From: Uloborus plumipes | Taxonomy: Eukaryota > Arthropoda > Arachnida > Araneae > Uloboridae | DNA: 64,000 nucleotides | Reading direction: 5' to 3' | NCBI GenBank assembly: GCA_038373865.1 | Contig: JAXGGA010000477.1 | Span: 62,001-126,000 of the forward strand | Part shown: piece after piece, positions 34,969 through 47,946 of the stretch | Numbering within the stretch: the first letter of the stretch is position 1 | How the letters are laid out: each line of letters opens with the position of its first letter | Translations under genes and position numbers: made by a program | Notes under the pieces: generated by a model | Database searches by the model: none | What the model was told of the DNA's origin: nothing | The model's input: the letters and a program-made list of their open reading frames with translations, nothing else

Positions 34969-37823
34969 TTTGAAATAAATTGCAGATACGTGTTTTGTTG
35001 TTTGAAGGAACCTTTTCCTCAACGAAAAAAGGGATAATTTTCTGGATGTAGAGTGATCCGATAAAATCATTTGTTGCACGACTTTGCATCAAAGAAGTTC
35101 ACGTTTGTACGTTGACGAACCAAAGTTCCTTGAAGCACTATAACATGTTTCGGCAATTTATTGCAAATTTGTACATTTTATACGTTTTTTTTCCTCGTTA
35201 ATTTGTTTTGCAAAAATATATCTTCATTTCCTAATTGGAGTGTTTGTATTTTAACAATGCGTGTTTATTTACTTTTATTTCTTGTACATCATTTGTTACT
35301 TGAAAAAAATTGTGTGCATTGAAATCAAATAGTTATAAATTTGTCGTTTTCATCAGAAAGTACTCGTATATTCGATAATTTATTTAGTTTGCACCAAGTT
35401 TCAGTATATAAACGACACAGCCATTCTTGTTAAATGCCTCTTCTTAAAATATTTTTACTAATAGCTTAAAATTAATCATTTGTCATGCATTTTACCTTTA
35501 AGAGCAGCTAGTGTTAAAGTAGCATTGGTGAAGAATGTAACAAAATACCACATTATTTCTAACACTTTTTACGATTTCGTTTTTTTTTAATTTTTAAATT
35601 TTTATTTTAATTTAATTATTTATTTATTTCAACGCATTATTATTCTCGGAAAATGCCACACATCATGGGCAGAAAAAATCTCGACACTTGTTGTTCTCCT
35701 TCGAAAAGGTTTCACTCTCAATAATTACACTCACGATCTCCCTTCAACAGCAGAGCATTTGGTGCCCCGAAAATGGATAAGGCCATCATTTAATGGCGGA
35801 TTCACGAAGAATCAAGAAATCAAGAACCTAACAAAACACTCATTGTTTGGCCTCCGTGATCGGAAAACGAATCTGTAATTTGGCACTCGGAAGGTGGGAT
35901 TCTCATCTTCTCGCCACCCTTTATTCATTCACCCCAAATATTTGTTCTACCTTCCCATCGCTTTAAATTGTACTAGAAGCAAAGTTGCGCTTCTGATTAC
36001 TTTTCGAAAAGTCGCTACTTACATGATGACATTATTCAGAATTCAAGAACTGAAGTGACGTAAATTTTGCAATAGATTGCTGTGAAATCCTGTTACAACG
36101 ATATTCTAGGGGAGCAAACTTTGCTCTCTGTAACGGGAACTGTAACGGTATAATGGAATTTAAGCTATTTTGTTGAAGATGATAATTCGTTGCACAGTGA
36201 AACTCCGAAACAATGAATACCAATACATGGAAATATCTGTTCCAATAAATACATTTTTAGTTTTGTGTAACAGAAGAATATTATTGTCCCTGAACTTTTT
36301 TCAACTAAGTGCAATTTCAAAAAAGAAAACTACTGGAAAAAGCTGTTAAAAGTGCTGTTCCACGTGGCTCTATTATCGCAAAATTAAACAGTTTCTAATT
36401 CATTTGTTACATGCATTCATGAAATTCAGGGGGCGGAACAAATAGCATTTATTTTCACCAAGATCGAACACATGGATTCGGCCAAAACAGTATTTTGTAT
36501 CATTAAAATTTGTTAGTTTGCTTGCTGTAATTGAAAACAAATTTTTCAGATAAACTTCTTGCTGTTAAACTGCTTATTTATTGGTTCAAAATGAATTTTG
36601 AGAAATGCTTTCAAGCAAGTTTTTTATCTTAAAAAATACAAATGCAAAAAAAAAAAAAAAAGAAAAAAAAATCCCGTTATAAATCCTTAGCATACATTTT
36701 TATTAAAATTTCGAAACAGTTTTTTCTACTCATTGATCTGCCACTTTATAAACAGTCACTTATTTGGAGTTCTTTTAATTTTTCCTTTCAAGCCAAAGGT
36801 AAAAGCTGTCTTGGCTGTCTTTCCTCTGGATAAAATATTGATTTTAGCATTCTGAGTGACAAATCTGTCGCTATAAATGACACGTAAAGAGTCAGATTAG
36901 TTTCTGATCCGGGAAGGTGTATTTTTTCTTTCAATTACAAAGCAGTGAGAAAATGACTCAGCCTTAATTAGGCTAGATAAACATCTGTTGGAATGTAGCA
37001 AGATTTCGTGAAAAGGCTTTATGGGTTTTGGAAATGAAAGGCCAGAAAGGGAAGCAGCCCAGTATGTATTTGACAAAATAATACCAATTAATCATATTGG
37101 GCAACGCTTTTAAATAAAATTAGAAAGAAAACATCAGGTGCTATCTTTAAAGATCCCAAAGGTAACGTTTCATTTTTTGCTTTATAAAGGGGTGCGGGTG
37201 AAACATTTTGACTTTTGTATTTGCACTTTATTAAAATTCTGCTTTTAATTTTCAATTACTATTCTGATATAAGTCAACATTAGCTCTCTAAATACAAAGT
37301 ATCCACTTAAAAAAAACATTGTATATTAGAAAAAAGTCTTTCAGAGATGTACTGTAATTTTTATGTGACACCAGAGAACAAGTTCAAATCATTATTGCTT
37401 TAGTGCAAAACGAGTTTTTAAGAAAGATAATACTTCTTTATACTGACATTGTAATTATATGAAAATCAAAAGACAAATTTAAAAATTACTGAAAAAAAAA
37501 ACAAATTTTAAAATGTCATGTCTGTAACAGTGGATCGAGCACTATTTCTTATTCGGTGATTCAGGCAAAAGTCGAATTTCCTGCCGAGAGGGTGGTTATA
37601 GTTTAAGTGACCCTGTTTGGAGCGACATAGACCATGTTTAAGTTCGTTAACAAAAGTCTTCGACAGTTGGTTTAGACCTTATGTGGGCTATGGGGGAAAG
37701 AAATGTGCAGTGAGGAAGAGCTAGTTCAGTTTTTTTATCACCAGGTGAGAAATTGACATATGGCGGGAAAACAACAACAATCAAGGAATAAAAAAAAAAC
37801 TTTATCGAAGAATCCACTTAATA
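34969..37823. other. AT-rich non-coding DNA
   Basis: About 2.9 kb with no supported gene or element. Poly-A run near 36645-36670. Confidence 0.45.
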
Positions 37824-38274
37824 TAGGGTAAGTGCTCCAGTAGTCGGCCACAATGACATAAAACTCCTCATAAATAGTACATTTTTAATTCAAAATCAGA
37901 TATGACGCATTCATACATTCATGTATCTATCTTCAATCATCAACCGATGGCAGTTAAGTTTTGGGTACTTTTTTTGAATTAGTAACGAGTCATTCTGAAT
38001 GGTGTGCCCGTCATCCAAGATTGCGATTCTGCTTATTTTTCAGCTAAGATGATTCTGTGGCCGACTACTGGAGCTTTTACTAGTGTTGACAACAGCTTAG
38101 ATTTTAACATGATTTTTTTTTTAATTTCTAAAACAGGTAGGTGATTCACTATCAGAAAGGTTCATTCTAAAGTTTTACCTTGTTTTTGTTGCTGTATTGA
38201 TAGCTGAAAGTTCTAGGTTAGCCAAGATACACAAAAGATCTCTTAAATGGCCGACTACTGAAGCACTTACCCTA
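37824..38274. mobile_element. TIR element with repeated GTCGGCCAC-type motif
   Basis: Left end TAGGGTAAGTGCTCCAGTAG then TCGGCCA; right end inverted TGGCCGACTACTGAAGCACT then TACCCTA. A further internal copy, TGGCCGACTACTGGAGCTTT, lies at about 38059. The element is 451 bp without coding sequence. Its layout resembles the elements at 17732 and 30044. Confidence 0.75.
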
Positions 38275-38420
38275 CTTTCTATCTATTTCAATCGGACGTT
38301 CAAAGCGTGGTATAGCATATTCAACAGTAGCACGAATGATTGCTTTATTAATAGCGATTAGAATTGTAAATGCTAAAGAAGGCAAAGAAGTACTTAAAGA
38401 TTATCAAAAAAAAAAAAAAA

Positions 38421-38522
38421 ACTATAGTTTGGGCAAACCTAACCTGGCAATATTGTGAAGGCTACGCAGATCCTAATCGTAGCATTATGATGCTGCCAGG
38501 TTAGGTTTGCCCCAACTATAGT
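38421..38522. mobile_element. 102-bp palindromic MITE
   Basis: ACTATAGTTTGGGCAAACCT then AACCTGGCA on the left, with the inverted TGCCAGGTTAGGTTTGCCCC then AACTATAGT on the right. The ends resemble the outer part of the element at 843-1363. Confidence 0.75.
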
Positions 38523-39602
38523 ATTTTATTATTACATATAATTTTCCCTCGTCTAGTTTCAATAGCGAATTGAAAATATTTCTCAAGGCTTACATTTTTG
38601 AAATTACGACTGGGATGTGAAAATCACAAAAATTAAAGCTTTGCAATGATTTTCATATTTTGTGAGAAATACGCGCTAAGTCAGATTTTAGCTTTAAAAT
38701 TACAGGACAACAAATTTATGATAATGAAGAGAACTTTGAATTTCTCTCGACAAAGAATAACCGAATAGGAAGTTAAAAAAAGTTTATTCTGGGCTTTATG
38801 CCAATGCCAAATATTAAAAGGAAAATATAAATTAACTTTTATCATAAAAACACTTTGTATACTTTTTAAAGCTTCAAATTTTTAAGCTTTTTAAAGCGTC
38901 AAAAAGACATTGAGAGCTTTAAATTGAGATCGGCATGCAAAAATAAATACAGTAGCAAATTAGAGAGATTTGAAGCAAATAAAGAGAATTGCAAAATAAA
39001 TTGATGCCTAGTCTGTGACTCGCTTAAAAACAATTACGTATATCTGTTCCAAGGAAAGTTTGTGGTGTGCCTTGTGAATTAAAGCTCAGTTTTAAACTGA
39101 TCAACATTAAATTTGTTTAAAATTCCTTTAAAGCTTCCGAGATACTCCTTTCTTAGCTTATTTGATTTATTGATGGGATTTATTGAGTTACAAAACAGTA
39201 AATGTGAAAATAAATCTCTTTACGAAACCAGTCTCGGTTAAAGAATGAAAGCACAATTTAAAGGAGAAAAAAGAGATTTGATTGAATATACTTTTTAATC
39301 TTATTTTTACTTCACGTAGAAACGCTTCTGCAATTTTTCTCTCGCGTAAGAGGAGTGAATTAATTATACTCGTAACTAGATTGAAATTAAATGGCGTATC
39401 TAGTGATTTAATAATATGAAGATATACGCATTTCAATTACGAATTTTTCACTATTTCTGACAGGTTTTTTTTTATAATTTTTATCACGACTAAAAATGTA
39501 TTAAAATTTTTTCTGAACTCTTTGCTGTTAATGGTTAAAAACATTTTTATTCCATTTTGTTCGACTACAAGCTTTGATAAACACACACACACAAACATGT
39601 GT
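38523..39602. other. AT-rich non-coding DNA
   Basis: Nothing recognised. Confidence 0.4.
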
Positions 39603-40215
39603 AGTGCGACGCAAAAGTTTAGACACAATGAAAATATATGAATAAAAAAAAACTATTCAGCGGAATGCTTTTAATTTCACCTGTAGGTGGATAATATGGT
39701 CCCAAATACGAATCTGGAGTTTAAAAAAATAAAACCGAAACAAAAATAGAAATTACAAAGGACATTTTTTTTTAATCGAAAAAGTTTAGACACAAATCAG
39801 ATTTTATGCAAATATCCCTTGAATTGTAATTGGTGGAGGGAAGGCGGGCCTTTTTTCTTTGACTAGAAAGTACAGAGATTGCTCAATAAGTAATCAAAAT
39901 CCCAAAATTGTTGTAGTTCTTGTGTAAAGAAGATGAGAAAGTTTAGAAGCCGAAATTTACAAATGAGAGCACTTTGCTAATTTTTCGTCTTTAAAATACG
40001 CCCTAGTGTGGTAGTACATTGTTTTTATTTCGTGGAGAGCAAATTCAGGCATAAGTATCTATTCAAAAGGTCTAGAAAAAATATTACTTAAGGGTGAAGG
40101 AATTAAAAAAAACGGCTTGAATTGACAATTCGCCCCTTAATATTAATAAGCTTCAACTTGGATAAAATCCAGCACGTGACAGCACAAGGAGATGAACAAC
40201 TGAATTGGGACACGT
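39603..40215 (+). mobile_element. Partial copy of the Tc1-like foldback element
   Basis: Starts AGTGCGACGCAAAAGTTTAG and follows the left arm of 15940-17442 through GTGGAGAGCAAATTCAGGCA to ACTGAATTGGGACACGTAAC, then loses similarity. It represents the 5' half only and is diverged. Confidence 0.75.
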
Positions 40216-42868
40216 AACATAAAATTTTATTCATACAAATCCTATCGAGAACCGAAATTAAGTTTTCAAGAACCTGTATGTTTACCTCAGCTAGTAACTG
40301 CAAATAACTAAGTTTTGAATAAAAATAATGTCAGACATATGATATTTACGCCAGAGTACTTACTCCTTGGTAGCGTTAATTTAAAACATGCTTCAACATT
40401 TATTTTCCAAACTGTATTCAGCAGACACTCCCTTCGCAAACTTAGTAGCTGTACAAAAGATATACCCTGCTGTGTAAAAAATATACTGTTCCAAACTAAA
40501 TAAATTTTAGAAATATGGATACAATGCTATTCGAATACCAAAGAAAACTGAATGATTTCAAGTTGGAGAAAAGATCGGGTATTCTTGAAAAGGATAATTG
40601 CATGTACCAAGCGAAACTTGCTTTAGAAATAGGATTTACGGAGACATAAGCTCAGGGCTTTTAAATTTATATTATCTTTAAATAATAGCGAGAAAAGGAC
40701 GAGAATGGCTTACAGGAAAAGGTGGTAACAAATAATTCTCTAATTACGGAAATTAACGTTGCAAGCAATTACGGTTGACATAATAACGATTTCTGGACAC
40801 TGAAGCCATAAAATAAAACGAGTGACTTGTACCTTTTTCGAAACTCGCCGTTTCAGAATTTCATTTGATTTGTCATTCTATTTCAACTTTTTAGAACTTA
40901 GTAATACGCAGAAGGTTCTTGTTGAAGTAACATTGTGAATTAATCCGATACCGCGCCCAGTGATCTAATTATAGATCACCTTTTTTCAGACCCCTCACGA
41001 AAAAAATACATTTTCATGATTTCTTACTCTTATAGGCTGATTTCCATACACATGTGACTGCACACATAAAAAAACTTTTAAACCTTTCTTTTCCCAGTCA
41101 GTCCAGCAGGTAATGTCTAAAGTTTGTTATGTAACAGATTCATAGTGCAGTTTTCAATTCTGGGTAATTTTTAAAAATTATATTATACTTTTCTTTAGCT
41201 GGTTTTAAGTTTTCAAAAACTTTATTTTTAATTCACAAAATTGGTGTCTTCAAAGATACCAATTTTGTAAATTAGTGTTTGAAGATAGAGCAAAGTTAAC
41301 TACTATTTTACTACCAGAAATTCCCAGCTATCTATTTATAGATCATCTATTATTTCAACTACAAAATATATAATGAAGTGATTAAAACTTTGTCGTAACT
41401 CTATTTATAGAGTATAAAATGTAATTTAAAAATATTAAGTATTTAAAAATATCGAGGTCTAACATTTCCTGTTTCTTGGAATCGATTCCGCAGCTTTGCA
41501 ACACTTCTGAAGACTGTAACATCATCCGCGACACTACGTTGTGTTGCCCGGATTGCGGCCTGCCTATAACACGAGACGGCATTGATTCCGGTAAATCACG
41601 TTGTTTAGACAATCTCAAGTAACCTTGTCTCCTAAAAAAATATTAAAAAAAACTACTGCGCTATCGAATTTCACAGTTGCGGCAATAAAACGGACGTCTC
41701 TGCAACATCCCGATTTCTGCACTTATCTCCTTTTTCTGGTTTTTGACGTCATTAACTTTAATTTACACATAAAGTTTTCTTCTTTCGTTTCCCGGTAGGC
41801 TTTAAATTATGGACGATTCATTTTATGTTACTTATTGATATACATCTTTGCGTAATTTTGTTAAAACCATGTACTCCCTTAATTGTTTTGAGCAGTGTAT
41901 AATAGAAAAAAAGATTATTTTTGAGAAATCAGTCTGATTTTAAAAGGCTCAAATACTTTATTGAGATAATAGTCTACAATCATTTCTGACACATTAAAAA
42001 CCCTGTATTTAGGAATTTCAAAACAATTTTTGGCATAGAATGACTAGCCTACTTAAGGAATGATTGCTCTTAAAATCTTAAGAAACATTCATAATAGAAC
42101 AAAACGTTTTGTCTAACAGCCATTTATTGAGGCCAAAAATACAGCCCATCAGTGTCGAATAGATCTTCAAGAGGCTACTTTTGACCAATGCCCTTTTTAA
42201 TATTATGATTAATGACATACAAAGAATCCATATTTGTGCCAAATATGGGAAAAAAGATATAAGCTGGCTACAAGAGTAGACTGTCTTAATAGCTTTTATT
42301 TCGGTCGTCGCTCAACAGATTGCTTTTTCAAGCAAGAATATGGTTCGATGGTTCTGAAACACGTTCCGCGAAATATAGTTTTTGTTGAGAAGTGACAGAA
42401 AAAGAAAGAAGTGACGTTTTTGGAAGAAGGATAAGTAAATTGTTGGGGATTTATGAAGTTTCTTTGTAGCAGTATTTAAAATTTTATTTTTGTATCTTAG
42501 TTTACGTGATTTTACCGAGCTCTATATTTTAAGGATATTCGACTGAATATTCATTACTGTAATTTTATCTACCACAATAGAAAATAAAACATAAATAATA
42601 ACAATAGTTTTTAATCCTGAATGGGTGTATTTTGGCTCAGTGTGCCAACTTGTAGACAAGTCGTCTAGAAGAAAACTTTAACTAGCGTGTGGAGGCTATA
42701 TGCAATTTTTTTTTATGCAACAAACGCCGTCATATAATCTGTTCAAACATTAAAAATTAAAAATTCAATTTTTGAATTGTTTAATTTTTTGTGTAAGATT
42801 TTTTCTCGGTTGTATTAAATGTTACTATTTGAAAAGTTTTTAATACTTTGTTGAAGGAAAAACAATTA
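40216..42868. other. AT-rich non-coding DNA
   Basis: No gene was recognised. A TGACGTCA palindrome lies at 41744-41751. A small hairpin (TTGGTGTCTTC / AAGATACCAA) lies near 41241-41265. Confidence 0.45.
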
Positions 42869-43417
42869 CAGTGAACTCTCACTTATACGCCGCCTCCTTT
42901 ATGAGCTTTTTTCACTTATACGACGATTTTGAATGGTACCAGTACATTCCATAGCAAAATAAAGATAATATCATCGCTCTAAAGATAAATATTTCACTTA
43001 TGAACCGAATTTTCCCTAAAATGTTAGAAATTTAATTTATTTTCTTCAAAAAATAAGCATTTCTCTTCACTTTCTTCTTTAAATTTTTGCCGTTATCGCT
43101 CACGGAAGGCATTTATCCCGCATGAACTAGAGTTCGGAGAGGAACAATTACCTATTATGAATCGTTTTAAAAGGAGCAGTTTGTAATTGGGTATGCAACA
43201 TTTTTTCTTTCTCTCTTTTTCATTGTAGTTACGTTACAGTAATTGCAAAACTGTAGTAATATGTCCCTTTTGTATAGAAACAGTCTTATTCATTCTCTCA
43301 TTAGAACGTGTGTTGAGTTTTAGTCCTTTAAATAGGCTTGTTTATTTATACGTCTCTCTCACTTATGCGCCTTTTTCTGTTGGTCCGTTGGACCGGCGCA
43401 TAACTGAGAGTTCACTG
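42869..43417. mobile_element. Tc1/pogo-type MITE
   Basis: TA-flanked element with ends CAGTGAACTCTCACTTATAC and the inverted CATAACTGAGAGTTCACTG. A CAGTG terminus with a CTTAT block and TA target is typical of pogo/Tigger derivatives. An internal ACTTATACGACG and CACTTATGCGCC echo the terminus. No transposase. Confidence 0.7.
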
Positions 43418-44416
43418 TATTTTGTATATATGCATTGCAAACTGAAATTCTTCATGCATTTTATGTATGAGGCATCAAAGGTTTACTTGCCGCATAAATC
43501 TTGAGCTACACTTCTGCTAAGGTGCTAAAAGATGTCAGGTGTAGAAAATTGTTATGTATAAGATTTACAGATTCTCCGGTAGTTAAGAGGTTGTTAGTAG
43601 TTTTATAGTATACTGTATAGTTTGTTAGGAGCAGCAAAATTTGTACGGGTTCTCTTGAAATGGGGGGTACGGGTTCTCTTGTTAGCTTTTATCCCGAGCT
43701 TGATTTCCGGAATGAAAAGTATACTGAAGTAACGATTGGAAGAGTTTTAAAAAAAAGTTTAAACTTTGTAAATAATCGCATTTAAACTTTCATTGCGCTA
43801 TTTAAACTCGGAGTTTTTGTTCCACATATTTTATTTTATTTGTATGCCTGATGATTTGCATGCTTATTTATTAAGTCATGACAAGCTTTTAAGAAGTCAA
43901 ATGCGCGAGCTAGTATTTCTGAATATAACAGATATAATTATTTCTGACCCATGATGGGAAAAATCATTGCAAACATATCATAATATACATAACAATTTCA
44001 ATGCCAAGAACGAAACTATTTCAATTGGAAAGGAATTTTTAACTCTTGACAGCCCATATATATGACATCACATTCTTTTTAAATAACCTATTATACCTAC
44101 AAACATAATGCCATATTCAATGCTGTCGGGCTTTTAATGCACAACCTCCAATAACTATAAACGTTACATTGAAAAAGCTGCACATTGATGAACAGCTTGA
44201 AATAGATTCTAATTAAAGTGATAATGAGTTCACGATTGTGCGAGCTCGCTAGTTAGATCGCCTTTGAACATTTAATGATTAAAAAATTAATAAATGACTA
44301 CAGTATCGGTGTTGAGAAATTTTATTTTCGGAACAAAAATAAGTTTTGAATAAAGAGCTGTTGCATTATGTTTTAATACAGTTTAAATTTGTTGCTTTAT
44401 AATTTATTTGTTTGAA
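43418..44416. other. AT-rich non-coding DNA
   Basis: Nothing recognised beyond a short direct duplication of GTACGGGTTCTCTTG (near 43645 and 43666). Confidence 0.4.
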
Positions 44417-44886
44417 CTAGCCTGTTACCCGACGTTGCCGGGGTACTTATTAATACAACATAGTAGCTCCTAATAGTGGTTAAAATAGTGTTAGATATAA
44501 ATAATTGTAGCAGTAATTGTTTTCACTTATTTCATGCTAAAATGAAACAGGTGATCCTTAAATTGATAGCTCATTGTTAATCGTAATCTTTGTTGGAAAA
44601 TACTCATATTTAAATGTGTTAAATTTTGTCAATTTGTTTGCTAAAAGGTTTATCTCTATTACTCTATATTTTCAAAAAAAAAAATGCCGTTTTGAGACAA
44701 AAAAAAATTAAATTTTAAATTTTTTAGATTTTTTAAAAATTTCAAAATCCGGTCTATGTGAATTCTAGTGCATCAAGAAACCTCTGTGCCAAGTTTGATG
44801 GAAGTCCGACGAAAACTGGATTTGTATAGGGAACAAACATACAAACAAATATACATACATCCATTTTCATACATTTGGATTGAATT
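44417..44886 (-). mobile_element. Non-autonomous Helitron, inverted
   Basis: On the minus strand it ends CCCCGGCAACGTCGGGTAAC then AGGCTAG followed by T. Its body, including ACAAATCCAGTTTTCGTCGG and TTGGCACAGAGGTTTCTTGA, matches the element at 47947-48390 in the opposite orientation. The 5' end is approximate. Confidence 0.75.
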
Positions 44887-45721
44887 TACTGCTTTTCAAA
44901 AAAATCAATTATAAATTTAGAACATTTTAAACATTCTTGGTTTGAATTGAAGTTCCTTATTTTTTAGAACTAAACAAGTACTAAAAATAGCTGACTTTAT
45001 TTTATCTCGGGTGGTATAATATCGTGTCCAGTCCATACATCATGTTTCTTTACTGTTTCCCTCTGTGTTTGTGGACGGGAAATCCGAAAACAAACATTCC
45101 GTCCGTCCCCAACATCCGCTTTCCGAATTCGGGTGGCCAACCGACGTGTCGGGATATCGATTTGCCTACGTGACGTCACAAACCTTACAAGGGGAGAAGT
45201 TTTCCTCCCCCCTCCGACTCAGCCACCTCTCGCCTAGGGCGGTCCGATGAGCCCTGTCTCAGAATCCGAGAATCCGTTGCTAAATTGCGAGATGGCAGAT
45301 GATTTCAAAAGTATTTGTTCGTCAAGATTTCAATTTTAAAGGAATTTCTCGTCCTTCCAAAATTACCTACATAGTTTACGAGTTGTAACGTAAGACGTTG
45401 GAGCCTCCATCTCTCTTCAATTTCTGGTATTTAAAGTCTTTGTGGAAAGACTTTTTAGTTCGCTACAAGTATTGTTCGAAAGTTGAGGCTTCGTCGTGCG
45501 TGCTTCAGCGCATGTTTCGTATAATAGTAAAATAAAAAAAATATCACAGTCAAGCGGAGTTGTAGTGATAAAAACGGTTGAAAGTTTATTTAAAAAAATC
45601 ACTTTGTGGGAATTTCAAGCTTATACGTAATATGTGGTAATTTTTTCTGCGTAATCGTAATAAAAATTGTTATAGGTAGATCATAATCGTAATCGATTTC
45701 ATTTTTTACCAATTGTGAACT
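44887..45721. other. Non-coding DNA with a GC-richer patch
   Basis: 45040-45260 is clearly richer in G and C than its flanks and contains TACGTGACGTCAC (CRE-like, 45167-45179) and CCTCCCCCCTCCG. I cannot tell a promoter or 5' UTR exon from a dispersed repeat. The flank of the Tc1 insertion (45640-45700) consists of TAATCGTAAT phrases that resume at 47125-47215. Confidence 0.4.
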
Positions 45722-47108
45722 TATGTTTGTGAACATTGCAACAACATGAAGGAATCGTCATAATTGAATGAAATTTAATACACTGAGTGATAGTGGTACA
45801 AATAAATGATTAAACTTAGAAAGAGCCAACAAGCAATAAAAAAATACTGAAATTAGTATTTTGTGTAGCCACCACGCGCTGCAATAAGTGCTGCAACGCA
45901 ACGTGGCATGGAGTCAAACAAATTTTTAATGTCTGCCTGATCAAGAGCATTCCATACTGTTTGTATGCTTACCCAAAGTTCGTCTGTAGAAGCAACGCCG
46001 ACCGATGAAATCTCAGACATGTTCAATCGGCGGCATATCCGGGGAATACGCTGGCCAGGGAAGAAGCTGCACCTGCTGCGATGCAAAGAAGAATTGAACA
46101 GTCCTAGTGACATGAGGGCGGACATTATCCTGCTGAAATACAGTGCCAGACAAGCCTTGAAGGAAGGGGACAGCTTGGGGCTGCAGAACTTCACTGATGT
46201 GCCGGCTGCTGTTCAGGTTACCCACAATTCGCAGCAATTGAAATCGTCCGTGATATAATATGGCACCCCAGACCATGACTCCAAGTGTTCGTCCACTGTG
46301 ATGTTCGATAATGCTCTCTGGAAGGAGGCGTTCACCGGCATAGCGTCGGACGCGAATGCTGCCATCATGGTACTACAAATTAAAGCGGGATTCGTCAGAA
46401 AATACAACATACTGCCAATCGGCACGCCAGTGCTTATTCTGATTGGTCCATTGTAGCCGCAGGCGGTGGTGGCTTATCGTGAGCGGGATCCTGTATAAAG
46501 CAATCCTTGCGCGCAGTCCACGCTGCAGCAGACGTCTACAAATTGATGAAGCACACATTGAAACACCTGTAGCTGTTGACCACTGTGCTGCCAGTTGTCT
46601 GGAAGAATCTGTACAGTCCGTCAGTACCATGCGGATCAGGTGTCTATCCTCGCGCGCTGACGTCACATTTCGGGGTCCACTCCCGGATTTCCGAGTTGTC
46701 CGACACTCGTTCGTCCACTGCTTCCAAACACGCATCACTGTGTTTCTGTTACGCTGCACACGAGTGGCTACTTCACGATAAGACAATCCAGCTTCACGAT
46801 GGCCGATGATCCTCCCCAGTTCAAACTCTGTAAGTTGTTGAAACCTAGTTCTTTTTCGTCGATGAGGCATAAGCAACGGCTGATCTAACGTTTATCACAA
46901 GCAGATAACTACCTATAACCATACACGCCTTGCTGCAGCCGTCTATTTATTCGGATAAAACCGACGTTCAGAGGGCGCTGCTCAGCGTACACATGCGCTA
47001 CGCGTCTAAAACTCTTATCATTTGCATATCATACCCTATTTTGTATTTGCTGAAAAATTCAGCCCATTCGCGCAAGTCCTTCATGGTGTTGCAATTTTCA
47101 CAAACATA
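45722..47108 (-). mobile_element. Tc1-like (DD34E) transposon, complete but dead
   Basis: Bounded by TA on both sides (45722-45723, 47107-47108). Inverted ends TATGTTTGTGAACATTGCAA and its counterpart TTGCAATTTTCACAAACATA differ by one base, and similarity continues through the ATGAAGG block. It is about 1.39 kb, a normal length for the family, with a single transposase gene. It inserted into older DNA made of TAATCGTAAT phrases. Confidence 0.92.
45853..46870 (-). pseudogene. Tc1-like transposase pseudogene (DD34E)
   Basis: Starts MPHRRKRTRFQQLTEFELGR with helix-turn-helix DNA-binding regions (AGLSYREVATRVQRNRNTVM). Catalytic residues are visible in VVFSDESRFNL, FQQDNVRPH and SPDMPPIEHV, with 34 residues between the second Asp and the Glu. 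Two nonsense codons replace Trp codons: TAG at 46375-46373 after SRFNL, and TGA at 46015-46013 after IEHV. A deletion of roughly 26 nt near 45994 shifts the frame just after GRR. The C-terminal SMPRCVAALIAARGGYTKY then resumes to the stop at 45853. The enzyme would cut and paste at TA sites; this copy cannot make it. Confidence 0.93.
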
Positions 47109-47946
47109 AGTTTAAATATTGCAGTAATCGTAATTACTATAAGGTAGATAATTGTAAACGTAATCATAATCTCTTAATTTTTTATGCTTGTAATGATAAT
47201 CGTAATCGATTACGGTTTCCTGTTATTGGTTCCAAGCCTGGTTACTATTCTAAGTTAATGTGCTTAGACAGTAATAAGAGATAATTAATCAATAAGTTAC
47301 AGTCACTAAACCAGGGCGAAGGCAGAAATCCCTTAGCTCCCCCCCCCCCCACCATTGGCTTGGTTATGCCATGCAGAGAGTGCAGTTCTGTTCTTATTAG
47401 AACTCATCAGGCTGGAATAGACAGTAACCAAGCTTTATAAATTTCATCTTTCGATGCTAAGAATCCCAAAAAATTAGTATCTGAAGGAAAATTATCATAC
47501 CAGTGAGAGAACGGCAGCAATGGTACGGTATAGCTAGCAAATAAAATGCAAAACGAAACTACAGTCTATGAAAGGCATAACTGAGCCGGCAGTGTATTGC
47601 ATGTACTTCTGCCTTAGCCTTTGTTTAGGGAAGATTACTTACTGCTTAATATTCAAACTTTGACCAAGCAAAAATACTGTTGAAGAATTAATAAAATATT
47701 TTTTTTTTCCATTTCGATTATCATATTTTAGTTGTTAACGCCGAAATGGAGAGAAAAATGTCAGTTTTAATGAAACTAATTTTGCTGTAATCATTTAAAC
47801 TGTCGTTTCTTTCGTCAAAACTCATTTCATCCTGCATGGAATTTCTCTGAACTAAAAGGCATTATTTTGCATGTTATAAATAACGTAGCAGGGTATGGAT
47901 CGTATAAAATAAAGAACTTCAAAGAATCTATGTATATAAGAATGAA
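47109..47946. other. AT-rich non-coding DNA
   Basis: TAATCGTAAT-type phrases up to about 47215, then no recognised features. A C10 run lies near 47341-47350. 47590-47635 is a diverged match to 28597-28640. Confidence 0.45.
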
